Assembly (NCBI GenBank): GCA_903772945.1
Contig: CAICTM010000178.1
Coordinates: 1 to 64,000, forward strand
Direction: 5' to 3'
From: Seminavis robusta
Taxonomy: Eukaryota > Bacillariophyta > Bacillariophyceae > Naviculales > Naviculaceae
Length of the DNA stretch: 64,000 bases
Of the stretch, positions 1 through 10,741 are shown in pieces; position 1 is the first letter of the stretch; the number at the start of each line of letters is the position of its first letter. Under the pieces are notes generated by a model that was not told the origin of the DNA, ran no database searches, and saw nothing but the letters and a program-made list of their open reading frames with translations. The translations under genes and the position numbers were made by a program.

Positions 1-1640
1 TACTAAGAATCAAGTTTGATTTCACTACCATGTCATTGGGTGGAACAGCGTATTTTTCCCTGCGAAAATGGCATACCGATAGAAAGGAGAACTTCTCCAT
101 TCCCGATCCTGCAGCTGTCAGCGACAATGCAGATAGTCTCAAGAAGATTCTTGATACAAAATACGAACAACTGACTTAAGGCAGATGTGCCGAGTCGAAA
201 CAGTTAAATAAGGAAGAGCAAGAACTGCCTCATGCCTTTTTAACCAAGAGCTTCGGCCCAGTCGAGGAACTTTGGACAGCTGCAATGGACGAATACGAAG
301 TAGACTTCGTCCCGACGCTAAATCCATTATACTAGGGCTCACCCCATCCACGGGTCCATACCAAACACTCTTAAGAGGAGGTGAACGTCTCTGCGAAACA
401 GGGGCACTCAAGAAGGTGAATCGTTCCAGTGGGCGGCACCAACTTTTTATCATTCCCAAGAAAGAGGATCTGCACGATTCATCTCGGATTTTCGGGAACC
501 GAACAAACGGATCAAGCGGAAGCCTTATCCTATCCCAAAAATACAGGACATCTCTTGAACCTAGATGGATTCAAGTGCGCTACCAGGCTAGACCTGAACA
601 CGGGACACTACCACATCGAGCTGTCACCCACTCGAAGCAACACTTTACCATTGCACTCCCGAGGGGAAAGCACGAGTACCAGAGTTGCCAATGGGCCTAT
701 GTAATAGCCACATCTTCCAAAGGAAGATGGAAACACGCATGCATGACTTAGAAATGTCCGTGCATATATTGATGATCAACTCATCCTAACTGACGCCGAT
801 CTGGCGGATCGCGTTGAATAGTTAGATGACTTTTCTAAAGACTTCAAGAAGTCGGGGTTAAAATCAACACTACAAGGCCTTCCTCGAAAGGAAGAACTTG
901 AATATCTAGGCAATTGGACTACGCGAGAAGGAATCCAACCCTTAACTAAAAAGATAACAGATGCGATCCAACTATGGCTCTTCCGACCAACAGGAAGGAA
1001 CTTCGTGGATTCATTGGACCAATGACTACCAAGGGCTGCTCCAAGACAGCAGACGGAGTAACCATCGTTTGAACCAGACGTGGGTTACCCAGTATCCATG
1101 ACCGGTTGTCATGGACAGAGAACGTGAGTCCCGCGCAGAGGTCGAGAAGACTCTCGGGATGAACGTGGACTTCGTCGCAAGTTCACGCGCGTCAATCGTG
1201 ACAAGATTCACCACATCCGTTTCAAAGCAAACGGAAATACATTAAGGAACGTCGCCAACGACTTATCCAGAAAAAACCAATAAGGAGAACACGACACGTG
1301 TCCCTCATCAAACCCATGTCAACGATACTTGATGATTCATCAGTATCAACCGTTAGTACGGTCAGCCAAAGTCCTTACCACACAGACCGAGTCAATAACA
1401 ATGGCACTGTACGGCTCCGACATACTACCGCCAGTAGCGGCACAGTCTACCAGACTTGGAAATAAGGTATTTACACCCATACAGGCCTGATCCCCTTGTA
1501 GGATTGCCATCGTGCGACGCACATGTCTACATCCAATCTCCGGAGAGTGCCCGCACTTTAATCATATGTTCTCCTTGTCCGACTGATGTCGTGCCTTCCG
1601 TGACCCTTGTCAGGGGGCAAATGCAATACACGCTCTAGCC
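1..1640 (+). mobile_element. Ty3/Gypsy LTR retrotransposon fossil (pol remnant)
   Basis: A decayed Ty3/Gypsy-type pol in the diatom style. Parts recognised in order are the end of the protease region (about 1-170), the reverse transcriptase core (about 420-800, with the fingers segment around FIIPKK, a LDLNTGHYHIEL-like strand and the YIDD catalytic motif near 755-770) and traces of the RNase H region (about 950-1260). No integrase or gag could be recognised. The copy is broken, with at least five interruptions, and is cut by the window's left edge, so its true start is unknown. The decay suggests an old insertion, but without paired LTRs no age can be given. Not expected to make protein. Confidence 0.75.
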
Positions 1641-1649
1641 TTATTCGCG

Positions 1650-2110
1650 GCTCGATCCTAGATAGGGGTGAGTTCGACTCATGACTGAGTCTCTCGGAAT
1701 AGTCATTGAGACAGGATTCTCAATGACCGCTCTAGTCATACTAGGTTGATGATGAAACATCGCTCTAGAGATTTAGCCAGCGTGGAGTACTTCCACGCTA
1801 CTAGATAAATGCTAGACGAATCTTCCACGCGTTCCGTTTTTGGATCGTGAAGTGAGTAGGATTGCTACCGCAACCTACTCTATCACACTCTACAGTCTCC
1901 CGCGGGAGTTCAGATCTACGATCCTTTGATTGTGGATCTCTCTCGTTGATTAGTTTTCATAGCTTTCTAATCCTCTCATAACTTTCATTCTCTCAAACTC
2001 AAAACACTCAAAAGATCTTTACACTAGCTTTTAGCGTAGTGCACTCCTACTGCTTCTGCCCGGCCTCAACAGGATAGGTATCAACTGCTGCGGTATCAAA
2101 GGGGCTACAA
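1650..2110 (+). repeat. Hairpin-rich, possibly LTR-derived noncoding stretch
   Basis: No coding signal. It contains clear hairpins: a stem at about 1782-1800 (GCGTGGA / TCCACGC) and a stronger one at 1854-1880 (GAGTAGG-A-TTGC, loop TACC, GCAACCTACTC). A stretch near 2085-2100 (GCGGTATCAAAGG) resembles the TGGTATCAGAGC-type primer-binding start used by many LTR elements. Position between the Gypsy pol relic and a second mobile element fits a leftover LTR, but no second copy is present here, so the boundaries and the LTR reading are inference. Confidence 0.3.
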
Positions 2111-2238
2111 GCTAATCAGGATCGGTCTCAATCTTTCGTACTATTTTCTTAACTATGGTAGAAAGGACGATCCTTTCTTGCTGCTTTGCTGGGAGATAAG
2201 CCAACTGCGCATGCTGGAGTTGTAGGCCAGCATAGCTG

Positions 2239-3723
2239 TTGGAGCTATCCCAGAGGAATCCAGAGCTCTCACTCCTAAAAGTTATCGTCACGGCTGGTTC
2301 AGGAGTAGTTTGCGCGAACTACTTGAGTCGGCGAGGTAGCTTCGACAGGTGTGGAGGAGCGTGGTGTGCTGTGTGTTTTAGGTTGGAGGAGAAGGACGGT
2401 TTCAGATCAAGGAAGAAGGTGGACAATGATGGATTGAGCCTGGCTCGCAAGGATGAAAATGTGTATCTCCAAGCAAGGGACGGTGACCACTTGATGCTCT
2501 CTTTCCAATGTGAGGTGTGCCACTTCCGAAATATGATGCAGAGGGACCAGGTAGCTGGAAATGTGACGCATGAGAGATTGCTTCTTCATATACGGCGGGG
2601 AATCTTGGAAGCCTTCTGGAGTCGAGAATCCACAACCGTGAACCACAACCGATTGGAAATGTTGCGAGGACAGAAGACGGCAGACAAGTTCGGGTTTGTG
2701 AGCTTGAACCCTCCCTATGGGCCATTCCCGCTGAACGATTCTTTGGGTATGATGGCCGTGGTGGCCATTATCGATCGCTCTCAAGATCCATATGGTCGCT
2801 ACGAAAAGTATGTGCAGCCAAATACATACCGGAAGGCGCAAACGGCGATGTCAAATGCAGCGCGAGCAAGCTTGGAAGGACAAGGCTACTCCATCGGAGC
2901 TGATGGACTTAAGAAGGTATGGATCACCAATTCGTCCACTCACACCCATTTCTTCGCTCGATTCATGTCCGGAATCAAACGGCGAACTGGCGAGGTCACT
3001 CGACAAGACAAGTCAGTGTCATTGGAGGTCATGCTGGAAATAAACGTCATTCTAGAAGAACGATGGAACAACGCAACGAGCGAAGTGAGCAAGTAGACGT
3101 CCTCGCGCATGGGCTCATGGTGGAATGGCGAGTACTGCACAGCTCTACGAGGAGAGGAAATGCTAATCATTGAGATGAATGGCACGCGCAACAGTTTCTC
3201 GAACCTGGTCGCGTGGAAGCAGCTCGAGCCACATTTCCATTACGCGATGGCTGGCAGTATCAAGACGGACCGCTCAGCATCAGCCTCGCTGCGCATACCT
3301 ATGGTTGCAAAAACAAGCGGCAGCGAACTACGTCCCGCTCTGTGGCACCAGCGATACATGCGATGCTTAGAGCGACGAGGGCGAGTTGGAGGCTACCTTT
3401 TTGGAGATGATACTGGGGGACCAGCTCGCTTACGAGACTTCGAAGAAGACTTCTTCGAACTTCTGGAAGAAGTGCAGCGGAGGAAGCCAGCAGTCATAGA
3501 TGAAAAAGTCAAGGTCCGAGAAGAGTTCGGCTTGTTGAGGTCAATCAGACGAGGGGCCACCGCCAGGGCCCGGCATCTTGAATTAGGAGAAGACTTGGTG
3601 AACACCATCAACCGATGGAGGACAGATCGAGACAACCCTGGCGGGCACAGGAAGGTGATTGACATCTACACGGAGTGGGAAGCACTCACTCCGTTCCTGT
3701 TGAAATATTCACATTCCTTTTGA
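2239..3723 (+). mobile_element. Tyrosine-recombinase-like element protein (Crypton/DIRS-type), broken
   Basis: Resembles a family I recall as highly repeated in diatom and oomycete genomes. The N-terminal half has a Cys-containing segment (GDHLMLSFQCEVCHFRNMM) and a conserved FWSRE block. The C-terminal half has NSFSNLVAWKQLEPHFHY, a basic LLRSIRRGATARA block that resembles the second Arg region of tyrosine recombinases, and a LLKYSHSF end that could supply the active-site Tyr. The open frame is interrupted once, so the copy is probably not active. Whether the parent is a Crypton-like DNA element or a DIRS-like retroelement cannot be decided here, as no reverse transcriptase or terminal repeats are attached. 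Recombinase assignment is by recall of motif order. Confidence 0.55.
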
Positions 3724-4375
3724 AATCTCACTCGGTCGATGAGGTTTCTTCACCAGGAGGAAGACGAGGGGGGACTGGGGTCTCTGGTGTCATGACCAGA
3801 GACCATGTGTATCTACAAATGGACAAGATTTGAATGTTGGGAACATCCATGCTCTGCCAAGGTGTTGAACCAGGCAGAGCAACTCCTGTAAAGGAGGAAT
3901 GTCTGTTCCCATCAGGATTTGAATGCCCTAGAGCACAGTGCCTTGGAGTGACCCTGTCACGGGTACTCGGGTATCAGAAAACCCCCATCTTAGTGAATAT
4001 AATGGTGTTAATGCATATGTGTTATTTATAGCTTTGGACTTCCATGACAGTACTGAATGAGACAAAGAACCCAAGACCAGATCCCCCTTTGATCCCACGG
4101 TTGCATGAGCCTGACCCCCCACCATTTGGATTCAACACATGATGTACATGGTAGACCCCCTTCGCTTAAGAATTGGTCCAGGATCTAGCTAGCTTGGATC
4201 TTTTCGATAGTGGAAAGATACCCTTTCGATGTCGATGCAGTTAAGGTTAAAGTTATTGTCATCCACGCCCTGATCCCACGGAGTCCAGGGTGTTTGGTGC
4301 ATGCTAAAAGGAACCGTTCAGTCAAGCTGCGGTGGCCTGAAGCGTGGCAACGCGTTTTCTAGTTTATGTATGCAT
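3724..4375. other. Intergenic, nothing recognised
   Basis: About 650 bases between the mobile element and the 3' end of the LRR gene. Short open frames only, none with recognisable motifs. Confidence 0.6.
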
Positions 4376-7161
4376 TCAGGTGCATGTACACTGACTGCAT
4401 GTACACTCCACAGGGAAAGGATCTGGAGCACAATCAATTTCGATGCGCCCATAAGTACCCCAGTTGTTGGAACAGAGACTGGTGGGCACACTACCCAACA
4501 ATTGGTTGTCATACGGGCCCAGTGTTGTCAATGATGTCAGCAGTCCAAGTGTTGATGGAATGCTCCCACTCACCCTGTTCATGCTCAAGTACAATACTTC
4601 CAATGCAGTCAATAACCCAATCTCGCTTAGCAGGCTTCCAACAAGCTGGTTGCTATACAGGCTCAACACAGTCAACCTGGTCAACAATCCAAGTTCCGAT
4701 GGAAGGCTGCCAGATAACTGATTGCTGTTCAAGTAAATCCACTCCAAAGCAGTCATCTCTCCAAGTTCAGAAGGCATGCTGTTGCCCAAGTTGTTGCCAC
4801 CCAAGTGTATACCAGTCAAAGCAGTCAGCAACCCAATCCCAGATGGAATGCTTCCAGTGAGGCCTTGATTGGCTAGACGAATTTCAGTAGTGCTGGCCAC
4901 ATTGTAGATTGTTCCAAATAGATCCACTGTCGCAGGTTGGATGATGGGCTGTGAGGTGGGAGTGGGGGTGGGTGGTTTAGAAGTAGGCAATGAAGTGGGT
5001 TGATAGGTTGGACTGTTAGTAGTTGGCTGAGTGGTGGGATTGGGAGAGGGCTGCTTGGAAGTGGGTTGATAGGTTGGGCTTTCAGTAGTCGGCTGAGCTG
5101 TTGGATTGGAAGAGGGCTGCTTGGAAGTTGGTTGTGGAGTGGGTTGAATGGTTGGATATGATGTGGTTGGTGCAGCACTGGGATTTCCCGTACCGGTAGG
5201 GCGTGCCGTGGTGGGACTTGCTGTTGTCGGGGTAGCGGTTATTGGTTGCTCTGTTGGTGGTAGAGTTTGACCTTTTGTAGGTGGACCAGTTGGTGTGCTT
5301 GTTTTTGGGATTGCTGTGGTTGGGTTGACACTGGGCAATTCGGTAGCCACAGTTGGGCTCAGAGTTGTTGGATGCCCAGTAGTTTGCTGTTCGGCGAGAC
5401 TGGAAGACGGAGACGGTTGCATCGTGGCTAGTCTTATGGTGGGCTGCTTGGTTGGAAAAGCTGTAGCCGGCAGCAGAGTGGGACTGGGAGAGGGGGGATC
5501 AGAAGTGGTTCCTTTGGAGGGTGTAAGGGTTGGTCTTTTGGTAGAAGCAGCTCTAGTAGGACTGTTGGTTGGATACATTGGTGACCAATGATTTAGTTGG
5601 CAGGATGACGTTGGCAGCTTTCCGGCATGCACTGGTTGACCGACAATATTTTCATCAAAGCTGGCACTGGTGATATTGCGAAACATATTCCCCTCGGGGA
5701 TACCCTTCCACACATAGCTTTCAATGTAAACCAGAATGTCTTCCCTTTGTAACTGCATGGCATCTGACACCAACTGCCCTGGCACTTGAGCTCCCATATC
5801 ACCAAAAGTATTCTTGGATAGAAACGAAACAGCGACTGGCTGTGGGGCAGCTTGACCGTTGCTGCCGTCGACAAGGAGGAATTCCCAATCGATGTTGAAT
5901 GCTTCGGTTGTGACAGTGTTGTCTCCTGTGTGGTTCCGAACTCGGTTTTGAATGAACAGATTGGTTTGGCAAATCAAGTCTTCAACTTCGTCTTGGTTGG
6001 GCATTCGCAATGCCCTCGTTGAACCCAAATTGAATCGTGAAGTGAACCATGTAAGTTGTATTGGCAGGTATCACGGCTGGGGGTGCGCTCGTTGTTCCTG
6101 CTGTAGGCGACAATGTACCTGGTGTCACACTGTTGGCTCCTCCTGTGATACAAGGGTACCAGTAAGGCAAACTCAACATGCAGAAGCACTACCAAGGGTA
6201 AAGATTCAACGTACCATTCGTAGGTGTAGGAGTTAGCCAAATTGCAGAGGGAGCTCCTGTGGGGTTAATCTCTGTGTCTGTTGTTGGTGGGTTAGCTCCA
6301 TTGTCACCAGCAACAGCAATGGTTACAACAACTGTAACAGTGATGGCAGCGATCACCAAAGCTACCGTTGTGAGACCCCAGCACGTTCTCCTTGAAATCT
6401 GGAAAGCAATATAAGGGGGGTTTTAGAGTAGGGAAATTGATTTTGTCTTCATCTGTTGGGTTGTTGCTCGTGTAATTACTGCTGTAGCCGCTGTCGCTTG
6501 TGGTCCGATTTCTTCCATCCCTTGCAGGCGGATGGGGTTCGATGCTGTGAGGAGGCATGTGTACTGATTCCATGGTGGATGGGGATAGTGGAGAGTCATT
6601 GACCATATCCGTCTTGAGGTGGATCATGGTAGGAGTCCAAACACCTTCAGCCGCAGAGTCAGGGACTGACAGCGGAGAGACAATCTCCTCGCTAGAATTG
6701 CCGTTGTTGTTGCCCACAATGTCTCCAGCAGCACCCCTACCAATCGCAGTACTAGTCTTGGTTTGGCTTTCATTTCTATTCAGATTGGTTTCTGGAGTAT
6801 CAATTAGAGGATCCGGCCTTGATCTTCTGAGTCCATGTTTGGCGACAGCCCCGAAAGTGACGGCTCGTGTGGCTACCAGTCTCTCTTCTTTTTCTCGTCT
6901 AGCCGTGTTGAATTTTCTGCCTCTGGATGGACTCCGTTGATGTTCTTGGGCAAGTTCTACATCCTCTTCTTGCTTTTCCTCCCCACTTTCAGCTTCGTCT
7001 TCCCGTGAATCTGGAACAAGCTGTACAGAGACAAGGGGGGAATCTACTGTATCGGTACTAGTGGTCTGACTAGCAATTGGAGTGGCGGAAGCAACAGGAA
7101 TGGCACACACTGTTACACCCTGATGCTGGTGATGGCTGCTGATATCCATGCTGTCCGGCAA
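4376..7161 (-). CDS. LRR receptor-like membrane protein, apparent frame jump
   Basis: Cell-surface LRR protein without a kinase domain. The first exon (from ATG 7161) codes a disordered, charged cytosolic region. A second exon (about 6398-6215) codes a membrane span (TTVALVIAAITVTVVVTIAV). An intron at 6143-6214 (GTACGT...CACAG) leads to the ectodomain, with a conserved block (DLICQTNLFIQNRVRNHTGD), a Thr/Pro-rich mucin-like stalk of about 230 residues, then about six LRRs of plant-receptor type (LTGSIPSGIGLL) and a Cys-rich tail. Two problems remain. The first intron's donor is unclear: a GT at 6564 gives the right phase, but the sequence it removes looks coding. Also, the frame ending at 5982 and the frame carrying DEVEDLICQTN overlap with a one-base offset and no room for an intron. 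Either a recent frameshift, an assembly slip or a pseudogene. Role unknown; sensing or adhesion is plausible. Confidence 0.72.
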
Positions 7162-7590
7162 TGTAATGCTGATGAGTGGGAAGGGTTGTCATGGTGAGGA
7201 CAAAGTGTTCGTTTGAAAGAAGTGCATGCATAATATGCATATAGCGGTACGAGTGCAGCCAGCAGAGTTGTTGATGCTCTGGGAGGCAATACCTAAAAGC
7301 ACGAACTCGTTTCAGCCAGTCACTCCCACCAGTAAACCAAAAGAGAGAAAGAGCCCACATCCCACATCTCACCTTGCTAGCTAGCCTAAAGCAAGCATAT
7401 GTTAACCTTCTTTGGTAATTCGATTAGTATATAAACTTAAGAAAACACAGCGCAGTTCTTTCTCCGTCCAGTTTCCTCAGTGCCATGGATGCATACGAAC
7501 CCAAGCACAAAAGAGAATTAGGTGCTCACAGCAAACGCACCGGAGTGCAGATGCATTTGGTTACACATGATGACATCAATCATGGAACTC
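7162..7590. other. Spacer: oxidase 3' flank and LRR gene promoter
   Basis: Carries the 5' flank of the LRR gene and the 3' flank of the oxidase gene further along the minus strand's upstream side. A small inverted repeat (ATGCAT-AAT-ATGCAT) lies near 7226-7241. No gene seen. Confidence 0.5.
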
Positions 7591-9675
7591 TCAGAACAGG
7601 GCATTGAATGCCATTAGAACCAATAGGACAGCCTGTGCACCAAAGGCAACCTTCCACAGACTTGTGGCTGCAGAGGTAGCTGTGCCTGGTTCACCCTGGG
7701 AAGCATTACACCCTTTTCGAGGAAAATCTTCGCAACCAGAGTCTTCTTGCTCTTCCCCAAAGGCATAGCAACCATCCAGTTCACCATTGCAAAAGTTATA
7801 GCAATCACACGTGGTGTTGTCATTGACTGGTAGGCGATCAATGTACTTCTGGCAGTAGTCATCGTCATTGACATCCACCACAGCACAGGTAGGACCTCCT
7901 TCCTCTTCTCCGAGGTCTTCTCCGTCGTGAGTATGATTTCCGTCGTCATGACAGCCATCCACCTGCAAGTATGTCTGCATTCCAAAGTCGGCATGTTCGA
8001 GCATGTGGCAATGCATCAGCCAACCACCACTCATGGGAACACTGGAATCAAACTCTTTGCCCATGGCACAAATGTCCTCCTCGTATTTCGAATGCGCCCG
8101 CCCAAAGTGAACTGCCAGTCGCTGCACTGCCTTTCCACCCGCTTCCGGGCGACGTGGAAGATGAATGGTATCCTTCCATTCTACAAAGGGAGCCTCCTGT
8201 TGCATGGCGGTGGTACCATTCTTGAAAATCCAAGTGGTGGAGACGGGTTGAAAGAAAAATCCATGCAAATGATAATTGTGATCGTACCCATCGGCATTGG
8301 CCACGTCAATGAATCGTTCCTCGCCGACCATGACTTTATGGGCAATCTCCGGGGTAATATCCGCAAAAGCCAGCTTGTTGCCATCTCCATCAACCTGCCC
8401 ATAAAAGGGCACATCTCCTACCAAGTCGGCACCGCCGTGTCCAAAGACCACATCCAGCGGTTCCGTGTTGGAGGGCACCACGGGGTCAATCGTGACCAAT
8501 CCCGACGGTGGTTCGTAGGTGGTTTCGGCGGCGGCTGCGTCCACCACAAACTCCATCAAGACCTGTTTGGGGCGTTTGCCGTCAATGGGATCTTCGTGGT
8601 TGGCTTTGATGACGGTCTCATTGGTATCGGCATCCAATCCTTCATACACATCGTGAAATCCAACCGGCAAATCGTGCCATTCCATGTTGATGGATTCGGT
8701 GGGTGCCAAGACGACCTCGGCGCGTTCTCCCGGGGTGAGCAGTAATCCCAATGAAGGATCGGGATTGGACACTTCCATGCCTTGACCATCGGTAATAGTG
8801 TCAATGGGTAGAATTTCCACGGGGGTCTCAAAGAGACCTCCATCTCCAGCAATCTTCCACACTTTTTGAGCACCCGTAAAGGAAATCCTCATGAATCTCG
8901 TGTTGGCGGCATTGATGAGTCGCAGGCGCATGGGCACTCCCGTGGATTGTTGGACGGGTGTCAAATTATTATTGACGACCAGTAGATTTCCATAACGTCC
9001 ATTGAGCAACTGTTCGGCTCGGACCAGCGGTGTAATGGCGGGATCTCCCAAGAAGGGTACAAGGCCGGTTTGTGCCTCGTTCAAGAGGAGATCGTCCAAA
9101 ATGAGAGTGTGGTCCTCTTGGGGAAGTTCGGCGTCGAGTTCCGGGTCTCGAATCAGCAATGCCCCGTACAGACCCGATGCCGTGTCTTCGTAGGTGTGGA
9201 CATGGGTATGGTACCAGTGAGTACTGGCATGTAACAAATCAAATTCGTAGACAAACTTTTCTCCCGGCTCTACCAGATCTTGTGAGAGAGGAGTGCCATC
9301 CATCAAAGAGGGGACTGGATGCAAGAAAACATTGAAGCAATGAGAGCGGGTGAGATACCAATAACAAACAACATGCAACAGGGTATAACTATTATCATGC
9401 CATTGCCTACCTTCCACGCCATGCCAATGGAGTGTAGTTCCATAGTCCAGATTGTTGGTAAAGTGCACTCGGAGGGTATCTCCCACATTGGCTTCAATGG
9501 GAGGTCCGGGAATTGTCCCGTTGAACGTCTTGGCAGCCATGAGCGTGGGACCTCCATTTCCCACCTCGACGTCGGCAACTTTGGCCTCGAGCCATACCTC
9601 GACAAGATTCCCATCTGCGGCCAACACGGAGGGAAGGATGGCAAGGGCGCTTGAGAATAGAACGGAAAGCTTCAT
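7591..9675 (-). CDS. Secreted multicopper oxidase, probably membrane-anchored
   Basis: Laccase/ferroxidase-family enzyme that oxidises a substrate using one type 1 and a trinuclear copper site and reduces oxygen to water. ATG 9675 begins a clear signal peptide (MKLSVLFSSALAILPSVLA); the frame is open further upstream but lacks this logic. An in-frame 96-base intron at 9315-9410 joins HWHGVE to VPSLMDGTPLSQ, giving about 662 residues. Copper motifs: HWHG (about 83-86), THWYHTHVH (about 122-130), HNYHLHG (about 436) and HCHMLEHADFGM (about 522), the last with the axial Met. A Cys-rich segment follows, then a small-residue stretch and a hydrophobic C-terminal tail (FGAQAVLLVLMAFNALF), suggesting a GPI anchor or membrane tail. 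Surface iron or phenol oxidation are both possible; the sequence alone cannot choose. Confidence 0.9.
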   Translation of the reverse strand: MKLSVLFSSALAILPSVLAADGNLVEVWLEAKVADVEVGNGGPTLMAAKTFNGTIPGPPIEANVGDTLRVHFTNNLDYGTTLHWHGVEGRQWHDNSYTLLHVVCYWYLTRSHCFNVFLHPVPSLMDGTPLSQDLVEPGEKFVYEFDLLHASTHWYHTHVHTYEDTASGLYGALLIRDPELDAELPQEDHTLILDDLLLNEAQTGLVPFLGDPAITPLVRAEQLLNGRYGNLLVVNNNLTPVQQSTGVPMRLRLINAANTRFMRISFTGAQKVWKIAGDGGLFETPVEILPIDTITDGQGMEVSNPDPSLGLLLTPGERAEVVLAPTESINMEWHDLPVGFHDVYEGLDADTNETVIKANHEDPIDGKRPKQVLMEFVVDAAAAETTYEPPSGLVTIDPVVPSNTEPLDVVFGHGGADLVGDVPFYGQVDGDGNKLAFADITPEIAHKVMVGEERFIDVANADGYDHNYHLHGFFFQPVSTTWIFKNGTTAMQQEAPFVEWKDTIHLPRRPEAGGKAVQRLAVHFGRAHSKYEEDICAMGKEFDSSVPMSGGWLMHCHMLEHADFGMQTYLQVDGCHDDGNHTHDGEDLGEEEGGPTCAVVDVNDDDYCQKYIDRLPVNDNTTCDCYNFCNGELDGCYAFGEEQEDSGCEDFPRKGCNASQGEPGTATSAATSLWKVAFGAQAVLLVLMAFNALF

Positions 9676-10741
9676 GGTGTTTGTTTTTGTTGTCGCAACA
9701 AACAATAAGAACTCAACGCAGACCGGTTGACACAACGATGAAACTTTTAGTGAGAACAGAGTAGGAGGATCGGAGGACCTTCTTGAAAGTATGGCGCAGA
9801 GATCTTCCTGTGGCGTCAACGTAGCAAACAGGTGACCCAATCACTATTTCGCTAGTTCCGTCATGTAGTTTTGGTGGCACCAGTAAAATTTTTCTTCTTT
9901 GAAGTGATGACTGGTACAGTATGAGATTGAACCGCGCTTGAACATGAAAACAACGTCATTGACCGGAACGCACATCAACAGAATTACATCGGAGCCTTCT
10001 TTTGTGTTCCGCAGGATCCATTCGAGATCACAACATCACAACAAAAAGGACTGGCTGTGAAGCATCCATGTCGCGGGAGGCTCTTAGCCACCAGCCATTG
10101 GAGCATTGGATGTAAGATAGACCTGGAGGTCCTCCTGATGAAGTACCCGAATACTTACATGTACCGGTACCATTGAAACTTAGTCGGGCATTGAAGCTGC
10201 ATGCATGGGGCTACTCACTGTGTAACGGTAGCGCTGGCTAGAGGTAGCTCTTGATCATAGCTGAGCAGTCAAAGCGTCAAAGCCAATTCGGAGCCAAACG
10301 CCAAGCTGGCCTTGGCAAACAACTCACTGGTACCGCGACAAGCCCAAGCAAGATATCTGTCTTCTTGTATCCTTCATGGCACTGCAGCCAGTACATCGTA
10401 CACGGCGAATCTGTTGTCGCTTTGGAGCCAACTCCCTGGCTGCTGAGTCCAGCTTCTTCCAGCGCAGGAAGAAGTCCCTACATTAGCAATCACTCAACAA
10501 AGAAACGTTCGCAAAAGGCACGTCTTCTATTGCCCCCAGCTTGCAGCCACGTAGATTCAAGTTGGGTGCAAGAATACATGGAAGAGCGATGCTGAAAATT
10601 GATCCCAAATTGCTTATTGCATATTAATAGTCGTTGGAGTCAAAGCAAGTGGCTGTTATAGTGTTGCCATACAGTACTCACTTCAGCTATCGTCCGGGGA
10701 TAGCCTCAAGGATCCATGTCGTCTTTCATGCTGCTTTTTAG
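9676..10741. other. Intergenic, no gene supported
   Basis: About 1.07 kb holding the promoter side of the oxidase gene and the 3' flank of the SET gene. An open frame at 10251-10595 has no recognisable motif and is not called. One TACCGGTA palindrome lies at 10162-10169. Confidence 0.55.

Noticed and set aside
7927-8745. 272-codon plus-strand frame
   Set aside because: Antisense shadow of the multicopper oxidase; no motif.
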